Below the pieces are notes generated by a model. It saw only the letters and a program-made list of their open reading frames with translations, ran no database searches and was not told where the DNA came from. The position numbers and the translations under genes are program-made. Below, one piece after another: positions 1-10,344 of a DNA stretch of 64,000 nt. Each line of letters opens with the position of its first letter. Position 1 is the stretch's first letter. Source of the stretch: Erinaceus europaeus (Eukaryota > Chordata > Mammalia > Eulipotyphla > Erinaceidae); contig NC_080165.1 of NCBI RefSeq assembly GCF_950295315.1, positions 2,746,701 to 2,810,700 on the forward strand. Reading direction: 5' to 3'.

Positions 1-19
1 AAATAAAACAAGCGAACAA

Positions 20-428
20 AAAAAATGGTGGTACAGAGACATGGTGGACTAGGACTCAGCTATTAAAAATAATGAAGTCATCTTTGTGTCATCATAGCTG
101 GAACTTGAAAACACCATGTGAAGTGAGAAAAGCCAAACATAGAAGGACAAGTACCAGATGATCTCTCTTAGAAACAGGACCTAATAGATAGGGATGGAGA
201 GAAAGCACACGGAGTGAAATGTGAGCTTGATATGTGTCCTCCATCCCAGTAAGGAATTCTGGGGGAGAGTAGGGAGGAGAACTTTGGATTCTGGCACACG
301 GGAACCACACTCATGTGGCTACACTGTAAAGCATCAACTCCCTCAGAAACATATTTGTGTGTGTGTGTGTAATAAACTGCCCTTTTAGTCAATAAAATGT
401 CCACACATTAAAAAGAAAAAAAAAAACA
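20..428 (+). mobile_element. L1 3' end, truncated
   Basis: The copy contains the L1 3'-terminal signature: an ACTCAGCTATTAAAAAT-like stretch near 55, then an AGAAAAGCCAAACATAGAAGG-like stretch near 126. It closes with a short TG run (354-372), an AATAAA (about 392-397) and an A-rich tail. The 5' part lies outside the window or is truncated. No coding potential remains. Confidence 0.7.
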
Positions 429-471
429 GATTCAGTTTAGACCTTGTTATTTTGCTTTTCAAAATTAACTG

Positions 472-475
<4 letters not shown>

Positions 476-514
<39 letters not shown>
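476..514. repeat. (AC)n microsatellite
   Basis: About 19 uninterrupted AC dinucleotides. It follows an AT-rich stretch with no other recognised element. Confidence 0.95.
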
Positions 515-516
<2 letters not shown>

Positions 517-556
517 TATAACAATTCTGTTCACATTTTACACTTTTAAACAACTC

Positions 557-667
557 AGCAGTTCTCAAATGTTAACATGCATTAGAATCAATTTACAGGC
601 TTGTTGAAATACAGACTACTTGACCCTATCAGTAGGTCTAGGCAGAGCCTGAAAATCTGCATTCGTT
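557..667 (+). mobile_element. MER5A-like DNA transposon relic
   Basis: The order GTTCTCAAATGTTAACATGC, then AGAATCA, GGCTTGTTGAAATACAGA, CAGTAGGTCTA and finally GAAAATCTGCATT follows the MER5A (hAT-Charlie) consensus as I remember it. This is an ancient, non-autonomous eutherian element, diverged and with both termini unclear. The identification is from memory of the consensus. Confidence 0.75.
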
Positions 668-789
668 TTTCCCTTTTCTCTCTCATTACTTGCCATCATC
701 ATCATTAGCCAAGGGGGTTGGTTATCTTTGAGATTAAGTGTCTGCATGCTGACTCCACTACTCCTGGTGGCTATTCAATTTTAATTTGC

Positions 790-915
790 TTTTCCTTCAG
801 TTCTTTTAAATGTTTTTCTAGATAGAATCAGAGAGAGGTGGGCAGGGGGAGAGAAAGGGAGGCACTGCCATGATGCCCCACCCCTGTGAAGCTTTCCCCT
901 GCGCTCGAAGGCCAG
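790..915 (-). mobile_element. SINE-B relic, antisense
   Basis: A diverged antisense fragment: TAGATAGAATCAGAGAGAGG, then an AG-rich body, then GTGAAGCTTTCCCCTGC, which is the internal hallmark of SINE-B. The tRNA-like head is missing. Confidence 0.5.
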
Positions 916-1389
916 TCTTCTAGATGGCCACTGACGCACTCCGCTGTTTACAGGGCTGCCTCACCCCTTAGCGTTTGCTTTTCTCCTTCGTTATGTCTTC
1001 TTGGGGAAGTGATGATTTCGGAGGCAGTCCCTGTCACACGGGGACACTTCCATGCCAGGTGTGCACATAGCAGTGTCACTGCCCATGTGGGCCCCACGGC
1101 GCTGGACTGTGCACTGTGGCCCTCCCTGCCCTCTCATCACCTCCACGTGTGCCGCGCCCACCCGTGCTTGGCCTGGCCACAACAGAACTCACTCATCCTG
1201 CACCCATTCCTGCTGCTGCCCTTCCTTGTTCCTTAGGCTCCAGCTAGAAATCAGATCTCCTAGGACTCACCCTTCATCGTCTGTCTGACCTCAGGAAAAG
1301 TGGTTGCTGCCAGTTCCATCCAAGGTGAGGTGAAAGAGAAGATGTCACCATGTTGAACAGCTGTGTAATACTCCAAATGTGCAAGTTTC
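916..1389. other. Unique sequence, no gene seen
   Basis: GC-richer than its surroundings around 950-1230. A 116-codon plus-strand frame at 886-1236 begins inside the SINE-B relic and has no recognisable domain or splice context. I see nothing that supports a gene. Confidence 0.4.
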
Positions 1390-2935
1390 TTAAACTATCA
1401 TATATCCTGGGGCATCTGGGTGGGGATATAAATTAGATTAACCCCGGTGGAAGACAATTTGGAGATATCTTAGCACATTAGAAATAGGCCTACTCTGGCG
1501 ATCTTTCTGGTAGAGAACTAGACAACAAAACAAAAACACCTATTCAAAGAAATGGTGGTGTATATTCCATCTGAGTAAGTGGAATACTACTCAGCTGTTA
1601 AAAACCATGAGTTTGTCTCCTTTGCATCCTCTTGGATGAAACTCAAGATAATCATGCTGAGTGAGAGAAGCCAAACAGAGAAGGACAAATATCAAATGAT
1701 TTCATTTATTAGTGGGGCTTCATAAAGTAAGAAGGGGAAGGGAGAGCACAGAGTGAGACATGGATGGACATGGGGCACTGCACCACAGCAAAGGACTCTG
1801 GGAGGGAGGAGAGCACAGAGTGCAACATGGATGGACATGGGGCACTGCACCACAGCAAAGGACTCTGGGAGGGAGGAGAGCACAGAGTGAGACATGGATG
1901 GACATGGGGCACTGCACCACAGCAAAGGACTCTGGGAGGGAGGAGAGCACAGGGTGAGACATGGATGGACATGGGGCACTGCACCACAGCAAAGGACTCT
2001 GGGAGGGAGGAGAGCACAGGGTGACACATGGATGGACATGGGGCACTGCACCACAGCAAAGGACTCTGGGAGGGAGAGCACAAAGTGAGACATGGATGGA
2101 CATGGGGCACTGCACCACAGCAAAGGACTCTGGGAGGGAGGAGAGCACAGGGTGACACATGGATGGACATGGGGCACTGCACCACAGCAAAGGACTCTGG
2201 GAGGGAGGAGAGCACAGAGTGAGACATGGATGGACATGGGGCACTGCACCACAGCAAAGGACTCTGGGAGGGAGGAGAGCACAGGGTGACACATGGATGG
2301 ACATGGGGCACTGCACCACAGCAAAGGACTCTGGGAGGGAGGAGAGCACAGAGTGAGACATGGATGGACATGGGGCACTGCACCACAGCAAAGGACTCTG
2401 GGAGGGAGGAGAGCACAGGGTGACACATGGATGGACATGGGGCACTGCACCACAGCAAAGGACTCTGGGAGGGAGGAGAGCACAGGGTGACACATGGATG
2501 GACATGGGGCACTGCACCACAGCAAAGGACTCTGGGAGGGAGGAGAGCACAGGGTGACACATGGATGGACATGGGGCACTGCACCACAGCAAAGGACTCT
2601 GGGAGGGAGGAGAGCTCAGAGTGAGACATGGATGGACATGGGGCACTGCACCACAGCAAAGGACTCTGGGAGGGAGGAGAGCACAGAGTGAGACATGGAT
2701 GGACATTGGGCACTGCACCACAGCAAAGGACTCTGGGAGGGAGGGAGAGCACAGAGTGACACATGGATGGACATGGGGCACTGCACCAGAGCAAAGGACT
2801 CTGGGCAGGGAGGGAGAGGGAGGAGGGGGAGAAAACTTTAGAGGCCTGATACAACTGCCAATTGTCCTCATATTTCAGTGACTGCACTATAAAGAATTAA
2901 CCCCCTTAATTTAAATAATTTTAAAAAGAAATGTA
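1390..2935 (+). mobile_element. L1 3' end carrying a minisatellite
   Basis: L1-like sequence runs from about 1390 to 1750, with GTGGAATACTACTCAGCTG near 1579 and GAGAAGCCAAACAGAGAAGG near 1664. It resumes after the 67-bp array at about 2816 and ends in an AT/A-rich tail near 2930. The array appears to have grown from the 3' UTR motif CAAAGGACTCTGG, which also occurs once in the non-expanded L1 end near 18394. Confidence 0.7.
1750..2815 (+). repeat. 67-bp minisatellite, 16 units
   Basis: Sixteen tandem units begin near 1760, 1827, 1894, 1961, 2028, 2092 and then every 67 bp to 2762; the unit starting at 2028 is 64 bp. Each unit contains GGATGGACATGGGGCACTGC, then CAAAGGACTCTGGGAGGGAG and a variable GAGCACAGRGTGASAC block. 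Units are nearly identical, so expansion is recent. The unit has no stop in several frames, so very long frames of up to 392 codons appear on the minus strand. These are not genes. Confidence 0.97.
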
Positions 2936-3014
2936 TATATAACTATGTTCATAGAAGCATTATTTGTAATTTTAATAGATGATCTGTATTTATAACTAAC
3001 TTCTTTGTGATTCC

Positions 3015-3053
3015 ATTACTATATATGTTTGCCTCCATTACTATATATGTTTG
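3015..3053 (+). repeat. Short tandem duplication
   Basis: The block CCATTACTATATATGTTTG occurs twice in a row with a 3-bp spacer. This looks like a local slippage duplication. Confidence 0.8.
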
Positions 3054-3329
3054 GGTTACTGTTGGGGCTTTGTGCCTGCACTCTGGATCAATCCACAGCT
3101 CTTGATGGCCATTTATTTTTCCATTTTACTGGATAGGACAGAGATAAATTGAAAAGGGAGAGGCAAATAGAGAGGGAGACACACAGAGGGAGACACCTGA
3201 AGACCTGCTTCACCACCTACGAAGAGTCTCTTCTGCAAGTGGGGAGCCTGGGGCTTGAACCTGGATCCTTGTGTGGGTCCTTGTGTTTAGTACTATGTGT
3301 GTTTGCGAGGTGAGCCACTGCCAGGCCCC
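3053..3329 (-). mobile_element. SINE-A (long variant), antisense
   Basis: In the antisense direction it has ACTGGATAGGACAGAGATAA, GACCTGCTTCACCACC and GGGGCTTGAACCTGGATCC (B box complement), ending in CCAGGCCCC. It is the longer variant with GGGGCTTTGTGCCTGCAC upstream of the body. Diverged, so older than most copies here. Confidence 0.85.
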
Positions 3330-3496
3330 ATAAATTCCACCTGTACCATGAACTGCTGCTTTCAAAACCAAGCACAGAAGGCAGTGCACTGTTCCTGAAT
3401 CACAGATCTTCACGCAGAGCCTAGAATAGAAGCCAGGGTTTCAAGGCCCGTTCACACCCTTCCCCAGTCCTCCCATAGACCTACGAGCGTTTTCCA

Positions 3497-3945
3497 AAAT
3501 GGAGACCCCAAATCTTCATCTGCAATAGTCTTGCCTTTAGCTTCATGATTAGTCAACAATTTTTTTTCTGCTTTATATATTAACTCTTTTTCAGCCACTA
3601 GGTCTCAGATGCTACCATGATGCCAACCTAACTTCCCTAAGCAGATGACCCCACAATGTGCCCCAGAGCCCTGCCCCACTAGGGAAAGAGAGAGACAGGC
3701 TGGGAGTATGGATCCCCCTGCCAACACCCATGTTCAGCGGGGAAGCAGTTACAGAAGCCAGACCTTCTGCCTTCTGCATCCCACAATGACCCTGGGTCCA
3801 TGCTCCCAGAGGCATAAAGAACAGGAAAGCTATCAGGGGAGGGTATTGGATGTGGAGCTCTGGGGCTGGGCATTGTATGGAAAAGTACCCCCTTTTCCTA
3901 TAGTTTTTTCAATATTTCCTTTTATAAATAAAAGTTAAAGAAATA
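3497..3945 (+). mobile_element. R1 LINE-like 3' end
   Basis: This is the R1 family as defined in this window: AATGGAGACCCCAAATCTTC, then GCCACTAGGTCTCAGATGC, CCCTGCCCCACTAGGGAAAG, CAGGCTGGGAGTATGGATCC and AGGCATAAAGAACAGGAAAGC, ending in TTATAAATAAAAGTTAAAG. Copies share the A-rich 3' end and differ in 5' length, as LINE-dependent retroposons do. No coding frame. Confidence 0.8.
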
Positions 3946-4771
3946 TGTTGGTGATTTAGTAATGGTTCACAGTATTTTAGAGTCCACATCACACCCATCA
4001 CCAAAGTCCTGTGTCCTGAGCCCAGACACTATCACTACACAGACCTGCTTGACAGACCGACATGACATGAGCACAAAGTGTCCGCAAACATGAACAGATT
4101 TCAGCCATTTATAAGTCTCTACTCTTGCAGCTTCACATTCAACCCCTTTGGAAATTTAGGGATAGCATTTTCATCTGATCAAAGGACTGCATTGCACAGC
4201 ATGGCATTAACATATGTGAAATCCATTTTTCTATTCTGTAGTTGATGTAAAAGATATCATTTCAATCAACTTTACCCAAGGTATCCAAGTTCCTCAGGTA
4301 TGCATTTCCATATTTTGTGCTTCTACTTTCACGAGAGTTTTATGGTACTCTAATTGTCCATATGACTTTTATTCATTTTTCTTGATAAAGTATTTAACAT
4401 TACAATCATTTAAAGTTATCACTTATTTCTTTAACTTTATACCTCTCCTAATTTATTAGTGAGCCTATAGTCTATCAGTGTTTTACTGATATGATTGTAC
4501 AACCTCATCTCTTCTTCGTGAAGCCTTTTATTTCCTTATCACAGGTTCTTTCCTTTATCATTAATTTTCCCCATCCCATTAACTCAAAGCCTTATTCAAT
4601 AAGACAGATTCTTTCTTGGTTCATATCCTATTTATGTGATGCTTTGTCTTTAAACACTATGTGCATCTATCCACATACATTTGTCCTCTTTTTCAAAGAG
4701 AGTATTTTTAATTTAAACTTGCATGGCATAGTTACAGCCATTCCACTATAGTCTAGTCTAGCCTGAGCTTC

Positions 4772-4820
<49 letters not shown>

Positions 4821-5234
4821 CCCTTTATATAGGCACTTACTATTGTTCTTTATATCTTAATACTTTGCATTTGATTGTATGCTTTCAAAATATTGCATTA
4901 AATCTCTTTCGCCTTTTAGAAGATTAAATGGATCCATGAATGGGAATCTAGTGGTTTATTTATATAGTCTAAGCAAAGAAGAGCCAAGAAGTGGGAAATA
5001 TCTTAACTCAGAGTAGAAAGCCTTAGGAATATGGGCATTGTGGAAAATCATTAAGAAAAAGTTGCCGGGTTGTAGAGTAAAACTTCATGGAGTCTTGCTC
5101 CTGAATTAGCTAGAATGCTTTTGGATTTAAAATTTTTATCTAGTCAGTCACTCTAAGGCCAAACACTAATAGATTATACAATCTGATACTTAATTAGCTT
5201 CTCCCTTACTGTTATAGTTCTCTTTATGACAATT
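3946..5234. other. Unique AT-rich sequence with a TG repeat
   Basis: No repeat family or exon recognised apart from the microsatellite at 4778-4818. An 86-codon frame at 4491-4751 has no recognisable features. Confidence 0.5.
4778..4818. repeat. (TG)n microsatellite
   Basis: About 20 uninterrupted GT dinucleotides. Confidence 0.95.
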
Positions 5235-5490
5235 TATTATCTCCAGTCACTCTGGAAAACAGTAGGGAAGATCCTCAAAAAAATTAATATTGTAACAACC
5301 ATATGATCCAGCAATTCCACTTCTGGGAATATATCCAAAGAAAATGAAAACACCATGTTGAAAAAGTACTTACTGTCTGTATTCACAGTAGAATCATTTC
5401 CCACGGCCGAGGCCTGGAACAGCCTTGAGCACTCACCAGCAGATGAATGAAGACGGTGTGACGTGTGATACACCTGCATTCAGCTGGCAG
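5235..5490 (+). pseudogene. L1 ORF2 3'-region fragment
   Basis: Sense-strand L1 ORF2 C-terminal region: CACTCTGGAAAACAGTAGGG near 5247, CCATATGATCCAGCAATTCC near 5299 and TTCTGGGAATATATCCAAAG near 5322. The end of the reverse-transcriptase polyprotein is broken by stops and both ends are missing. Confidence 0.75.
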
Positions 5491-5708
5491 GAGGAGGACA
5501 CACTGGCATTTTCAGCAGCACAGGGAGAGCAGAAGGGCAGGATTCCATAGGAAACAAAGCATATGGATCTTGCTTAGGTTAGAAATCTAAAAGAGGAAAT
5601 TAGAAGAAAAGGAATTAAAGGAAAATACAGCCCTCATCAACAACCTGGGTATTCAACAACAATTCAGTGGTTAGGAAAGTTGACTCTAATACCACAGAAT
5701 GCAAGCTC

Positions 5709-5995
5709 GGAGAGTCGGGCAGTAGTACAGCCAGTTAAGCACACGTGGCGCAAAGTGCAAGGACTGGCAGAAGGGTCCCAGTTCGAGCCCCCGGCTCCCC
5801 ACCTACAATGGAGTCACTTCACAGGCGGTGAAGCAGGTCTGCTGGTGTGTGTCTTTCTCTCCCCCTTTCTGTCTTCCCCTCCTCTCTCCATTTCTCTCTG
5901 TCCTATCTAACAATGACAACATCAATGATAACTAAATAATAAAAAACAAGAAGGGCAACAAAAGGGAAAATAAATAAATAAATATAAAAATAAGA
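5709..5995 (+). mobile_element. SINE-A
   Basis: The head AGAGTCGGGCAGTAGTACAG has a slightly mutated A box. The B box region CCCAGTTCGAGCCCC is followed by CACCTACAATGGAGTCACTT, the CT-rich body and an AAACAAGAAGGGCAACAAAA tail with AAATAAATAAAT. Nearly full length. Confidence 0.95.
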
Positions 5996-6007
5996 GTCAT
6001 TATATCA

Positions 6008-6040
6008 TCTCTTAAAAAAAAGAAAGAAAGAAAGAAAGAA
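6008..6040. repeat. (AAAG)n
   Basis: A short AAAG tract shortly 3' of the preceding SINE-A tail. Confidence 0.85.
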
Positions 6041-6330
6041 TGTGAGCTCAGACCTCCAGAGATACAGAGGTTACACTGGGCTGCTGTGTTGAATAGAGGC
6101 CGCAGACCAAATCAATGAGGTTATGATTAACTGTATTTATATATTTTTCCCATATTTGGGAGCTACTCTCTTCCCTGATCCAGCTTTCTAGTCCTATTTC
6201 AAACTCTGACACCATCTCCCCAGACAACACCTTTAGCCCCTGCTGCATGTTAGCTGCCAGGCTCAGGTAAAAATTAGTAAAGTCATGGAACCCTTGGAAT
6301 AGACCTAAAATAGACTTCCTAGTTTCTTCT
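6041..6330 (+). mobile_element. R1 internal fragment
   Basis: Matches the R1 copy at about 33000-33300: GTGAGCTCAGACC, GGGAGCTACTCTCTTCCCTG, AAACTCTGACACCATCTCCC and ATTAGTAAAGTCATGGAACC. It lacks the R1 3' end. It stops where the inverted repeat begins. Confidence 0.7.
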
Positions 6331-6590
6331 TGAAAACGCAGTCATACTATTAAAGTTGAACTATATGGCCAGTTATCTATTAACTACTGAACAGACGCTC
6401 TAAAGCACATCTTCCCTCTTCAGAATCTCTGGTGTACTTCCACGTGGTGTTTAGGAAATACTAGCTATCATACATATAGTATGACATAGGCTACTCTTAA
6501 TACTATATGTATGATAGCTATGTCTGTTCAGTAGTTAATAGATAACTGGCCATATAGTTCAACTTTAATAGTATGACTGCGTTTTCAAGA
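6328..6590. repeat. 69-bp perfect inverted repeat with inner hairpin
   Basis: Left arm 6328-6396 and right arm 6522-6590 are exact reverse complements over 69 bp. Nested inside, 6462-6481 and 6501-6520 are exact reverse complements over 20 bp with a 19-bp loop. The arms are asymmetric: 65 bp lie between outer and inner arm on the left, only 1 bp on the right. The right side therefore looks like an inverted copy of the left side lacking 65 bp. A hairpin could form in single-stranded DNA or in RNA. Confidence 0.95.
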
Positions 6591-7515
6591 GTAGAGGCAT
6601 TATTATTACACCAGTTAAGTTAGTGGCTAACATATTTATGTTTTACACATCAAATTTTTTACCTTTATCATTGTCATACTTTTCAAATAAAGTCACTTAA
6701 AAATCAGCTACATGAAAGTCATTTTTTAAACTATGGGCCCCAGGAAGACTTTTGTTAGACTTGACAGTTGTACAGAACATGATCTGGTCTACGGAAGGAC
6801 ACTACAGGAATTATCTGAAGCCATCATAGTCATGAGTAATTACGGCTAAAGATTATCCTGATTACACTGGCAAGACAAGGAGAAGCAGGTTAAGGGAGCA
6901 GCAGATGGGATTCAGATTAAAAAATTAAAATGACATTTCAACTCTAAAATATGCTTTTTTGGCAAGAATCATGACTCTCTTTTCCCAGAAATTTCTGAGG
7001 ACAACTAAGACTGCAGTATAGAGAGCTTCTCAGAAACAGAAAGGGGTTTTACATTTTCCATGGGAATTAACTTCTGCTTCTAAATGCAGATATTTATAAA
7101 AGTCAGTCATACAGTGAAGCAAATAGTACTGTCCTTTAAGTATTTTCTGGTCTATTCAAAATGCGTGATTGAATGCCAGTTATAGGCTTTCTGCATGAAG
7201 ACGGTTACTGTGAGATTATTGAGCCAAGGAGACCATCAGGTAATCAGCTCCGTATTAAAGGAGATGGTTACCAGCTGACACACTGCCCTGAGATACCTTT
7301 TTACTACTTACTGCATCTGGCAGTAGGCAAGGAAACAATTTTATTAAAGTAGCTTGTATTTTTTCTTGCTACTATTTTTTAATTATGGCATGAAAATAGT
7401 TCTATTATAGAAATAAAATGGAAAATAAATAAAATAAAAACAAAATAATAAATATTTTATTAATAAATAAAATTAAAGCAGCATATATTCTGCATTGCAC
7501 ACGATCTCAGGATGG

Positions 7516-7557
7516 TTCACAATGAGGTAAAACAAATTCACAATGAGGTAAAACAAA
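7516..7557 (+). repeat. 21-bp direct tandem duplication
   Basis: A 21-bp block starting TTCACAATGAGG is present twice back to back without mismatch. Confidence 0.9.
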
Positions 7558-8292
7558 TCGACTCAAGCTAGGTTTTAGTATTGATTACATTCTGTTATTT
7601 TTATACAATCAACACCTCCTTACCTCTAGAGTCAGGTCATTGGAATAACTAATTAGAACATTATTCAAGTGGGTCAATAATGGAATGGTATATAGATCGA
7701 AACTGACTTTTCATATTTAGAGATTTTTGTCTTACATTTGTTGAGCAGTAAAATGTGACAAGTGGGAATTAAACTAAGTGTACTCACAGGCTGTACCATG
7801 CAAAGAGCTAGGATTAGATGGTTTAGGAGAGCAATCAAACTTTGTAAATAAAAACAACAGCAATGGTGAGTTCTTTAGGAAGAATGAATCAGACAGATAA
7901 TCACAATTTAGTACTCGGAATTGTAAGCCATAAAAAGAATCAAGTGGATAAAAGAGTATGTATCCTATTTGTATTATCTTGTTCGGGAGACGAAACATAC
8001 AGAAGAGATATCTTACCTCTAATGAACTCTAATTTTGATAAGCGAGTTGCCAATGAACAGAGGAATTGCAAGGGTAGATTAATGTCACAATGCTTAATGT
8101 CAGTTACCTCACAGCCACTCTTTGGGCATGTAGGAAATATTCAGAGCATTTTTCTTTCTTTTTTTCTTTAGCATTTCGTCAACCTAGATTTTTACGTTAA
8201 CATAACTGACACACTTGGAGGGCTCATTTTTACTGCAAGAGCTGCAGAACTTGATTCTATCATTAAAAATGCCCCAGGAAGAAAAAATTCAA

Positions 8293-8300
8293 ATGCAAAT
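8293..8300 (+). promoter_or_regulatory. Octamer motif (POU-factor type)
   Basis: ATGCAAAT is an exact octamer inside an AT-rich unique block. An 8-mer occurs by chance in a window of this size, so this is only a candidate site. Confidence 0.2.
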
Positions 8301-9180
8301 TTTCAACTGACCTTTGTGGAATCAACTCACATTCTTTTGCATCAGTAGCTGGAGATTTGTCTGGCTATATATGGATTTCCACATCTGTCAGCTATAAGTG
8401 CACTTCATCTGTCTGCTAAATCAGAGAGCCAGAAATAGATGACAGTGATCAAGCCTTTGAGCTTCTCTTAAATTAGCCACATCATGAGGTAAAGTGAGTT
8501 TCTCCACTCAGCTTACATTCGCAAGGTAAGAAACTTGGGAGAAAGGGGTAATGGTAAAACAAATGGAGCCTCAGCTGTTCCCTCTTCTCTGTGATTTTTT
8601 TTTCTTCTTTTTTTCTTGCAACAGAGTGCTGACCAGACAGCCTGTCTGGGGGTAGATTCTGCTGGGAGAACTGAGCGTGAGTTACTATTGGTAGCTACCT
8701 GTGCTCAATTCCCAACACGCCAGGGCAGCCACTCAGCTATAATGGACTTCATCTGGGACATGGTTCTCCTTACACATCCCTACTGCTGCCTTCCTGGAAA
8801 AAACTGACTTGAGAAAAAATAAAGTAAAATAAAATAAAGCCTTTCACACACTTGAGCATAAGTCCAGCATGACAGGCCCAGTCACAGCTTGTAGGGGAAA
8901 TTCACTGATATTTTTTTGTTGTTGATTCAATTAAGGAACATTGTGACGAGATGGGGAAGTAGAACCATTCACAGAACAGAACGCACCACTGCCTAACATT
9001 TGCTCCCCAGCTTGGCCATTAGAGTTCAGAAAACATTTTCTAATTAAAAAAAAAATATATATATATATAAAAGCCAACCATATCTCAGACATTTGGTGTA
9101 CCACGTGTCTATTATTTTCCACCATGTGTTCACACAGAAAAAGGCGATGGGAGAAAAATTCTTCTTTGCTATTTCTTCTT

Positions 9181-9365
9181 TATTGGGGGGGATGGTTTAC
9201 AGTCAACAGTAAAATACAGTAGTTTTTACATGTGTAACATTTCTCAATTTTCCATATAACAGTTCCACGACCTGAACCCTCACCCCCCATAACCCCACCC
9301 CAGAGTCTTTCACTTTAGTGCAATACACCAAACTCTGTCCAAGTTCTGCTTTGTGTTTTCTTATT
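9181..9365 (-). mobile_element. Retroposon fragment of unassigned family
   Basis: Begins TTTATTGGGGGGGATGG, continues TACATGTGTAACATTTCTC and CCAGAGTCTTTCAC. It resembles the antisense 3' end of a polyadenylated element and sits directly before an antisense R1 copy. Family uncertain. Confidence 0.4.
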
Positions 9366-9376
9366 TTGCAACTTCT

Positions 9377-9795
9377 TTTTTAAAATTATTTTTATTTGTG
9401 AGTCAATATGAATGACAAGATTGTGGGATAAGAGGAGTATAATTTACACACTTCCCACTACCAGAGTTCCATATCCCCTCCTCTCCATGGGAAGCTTTCC
9501 TATTCTTCATTCCTCTGGGAGTATGGACCCAGGATCATGATGGGGTGCAGAACATGAAAGGTCTGGCTTCTATAATTGCTTCTTTGATTGACATGGGCAT
9601 TGCCAGGTGGATCCATACCTCCAGCATGTTTTTGCCTTTCTGTAGTGGGGCAGGGCTCTGGAGAGTTAGGGTTCCAGGACACGCAGCCCAGGGAAGTCAG
9701 GATGGTGTCATGGTAGCATTCATCAATTTCTGTCTATCAGTGAGGTCATCTCATATTCATCCTTCTCTTTCTGACATATCTCACTTCACACAATT
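9377..9795 (-). mobile_element. R1, antisense
   Basis: The antisense R1 3' end (TTATTTTTATTTGTGAGTCA, then GACAAGATTGTGGGATAAGA) leads to TTCCTCTGGGAGTATGGACC, GGGGCAGGGCTCTGG and a truncation near 9795. Confidence 0.8.
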
Positions 9796-9804
9796 CCTTC
9801 AAAA

Positions 9805-10026
9805 ATATTTCTTTGTAAAATATTTTATTTATCCATTTATTGAGTAGGAATAGAGAGAAATTGAAAGACAGAGCACAGATAGAGAGGGAGAGAGAAAGTG
9901 AGACAACTGCAATCCTATTTCACTGCTTTTGAAGTTCTCCCCTGCAGATGGGGACCAGGGACTTGAACCTGGGTTCTTGCGCATGGTAGTATGTGCACTC
10001 AGTTGGGTGTATCACACCCTGGCACC
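9805..10026 (-). mobile_element. SINE-B, antisense
   Basis: TTTATTGAGTAGGAATAGAG, then TTCACTGCTTTTGAAGTTCT, GACTTGAACCTGGGTTC (B box complement) and GTATCACACCCTGGCACC. Abuts the SINE-A at 10039. Confidence 0.85.
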
Positions 10027-10038
10027 AAAATCTCTTTC

Positions 10039-10332
10039 ATTTTTTTTATTAAAATATTTATTTTATTTATTTATTCCCTTTTGTTGCCCTTGTTGTTTTA
10101 TTGTTGTAGTTATGATTGTTGTCATCGTTGTTGGATAGGACAGAGAGAAATGGAAAGAGGAGGGGGAGGCAGAGAGGGGAGAGAAAGACAGACACCTGCA
10201 GACCTGCTTCACTGCCTGAGAAGTGACTCTCAGGTGGGGAGCTGGGGGCTTGAACCGGATCCTTGCGCCGGTCCTTGGCCTTTGCACCACCTGCGTTTAT
10301 CCTGCTGCGCTACAGCCCGACTCCCCCCCCCC
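10039..10332 (-). mobile_element. SINE-A, antisense, with 12-bp TSD
   Basis: A full-length antisense SINE-A from the T-rich tail complement to ACAGCCCGACTCCC. The direct repeat AAAATCTCTTTC lies at 10027-10038 and 10333-10344, so the boundaries are well set. It inserted next to the head of an older SINE-B. Confidence 0.97.
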
Positions 10333-10344
10333 AAAATCTCTTTC

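Larger units (their letters stand above)
6591..9180. other. Mostly unique AT-rich sequence
   Basis: No LTR or recognisable SINE. It holds an AAATAAAT-rich stretch (7415-7480), a 21-bp tandem duplication (7516-7557), a POU-type octamer (8293-8300) and a T/C-rich patch near 8597. A block at 8616-8850 ends in an A-rich AATAAA-bearing stretch and might be an unrecognised retroposon. No exon recognised. Confidence 0.5.

Noticed and set aside
1750..2815. CRISPR-like repeat array
   Set aside because: Units are contiguous without unique spacers and the genome is mammalian; the same applies to 47917-48690.
1692..2887. Open minus-strand frames of 295-392 codons
   Set aside because: They are the 67-bp minisatellite read in each frame (repeats such as CPSMSHSVLSSLPESFAVVQ); open in all minus frames at once and lying in an L1 3' UTR.
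2935..3053. Short tandem duplication as a mobile element footprint
   Set aside because: The 19-bp copies with a 3-bp spacer fit simple slippage; nothing is inserted between them.
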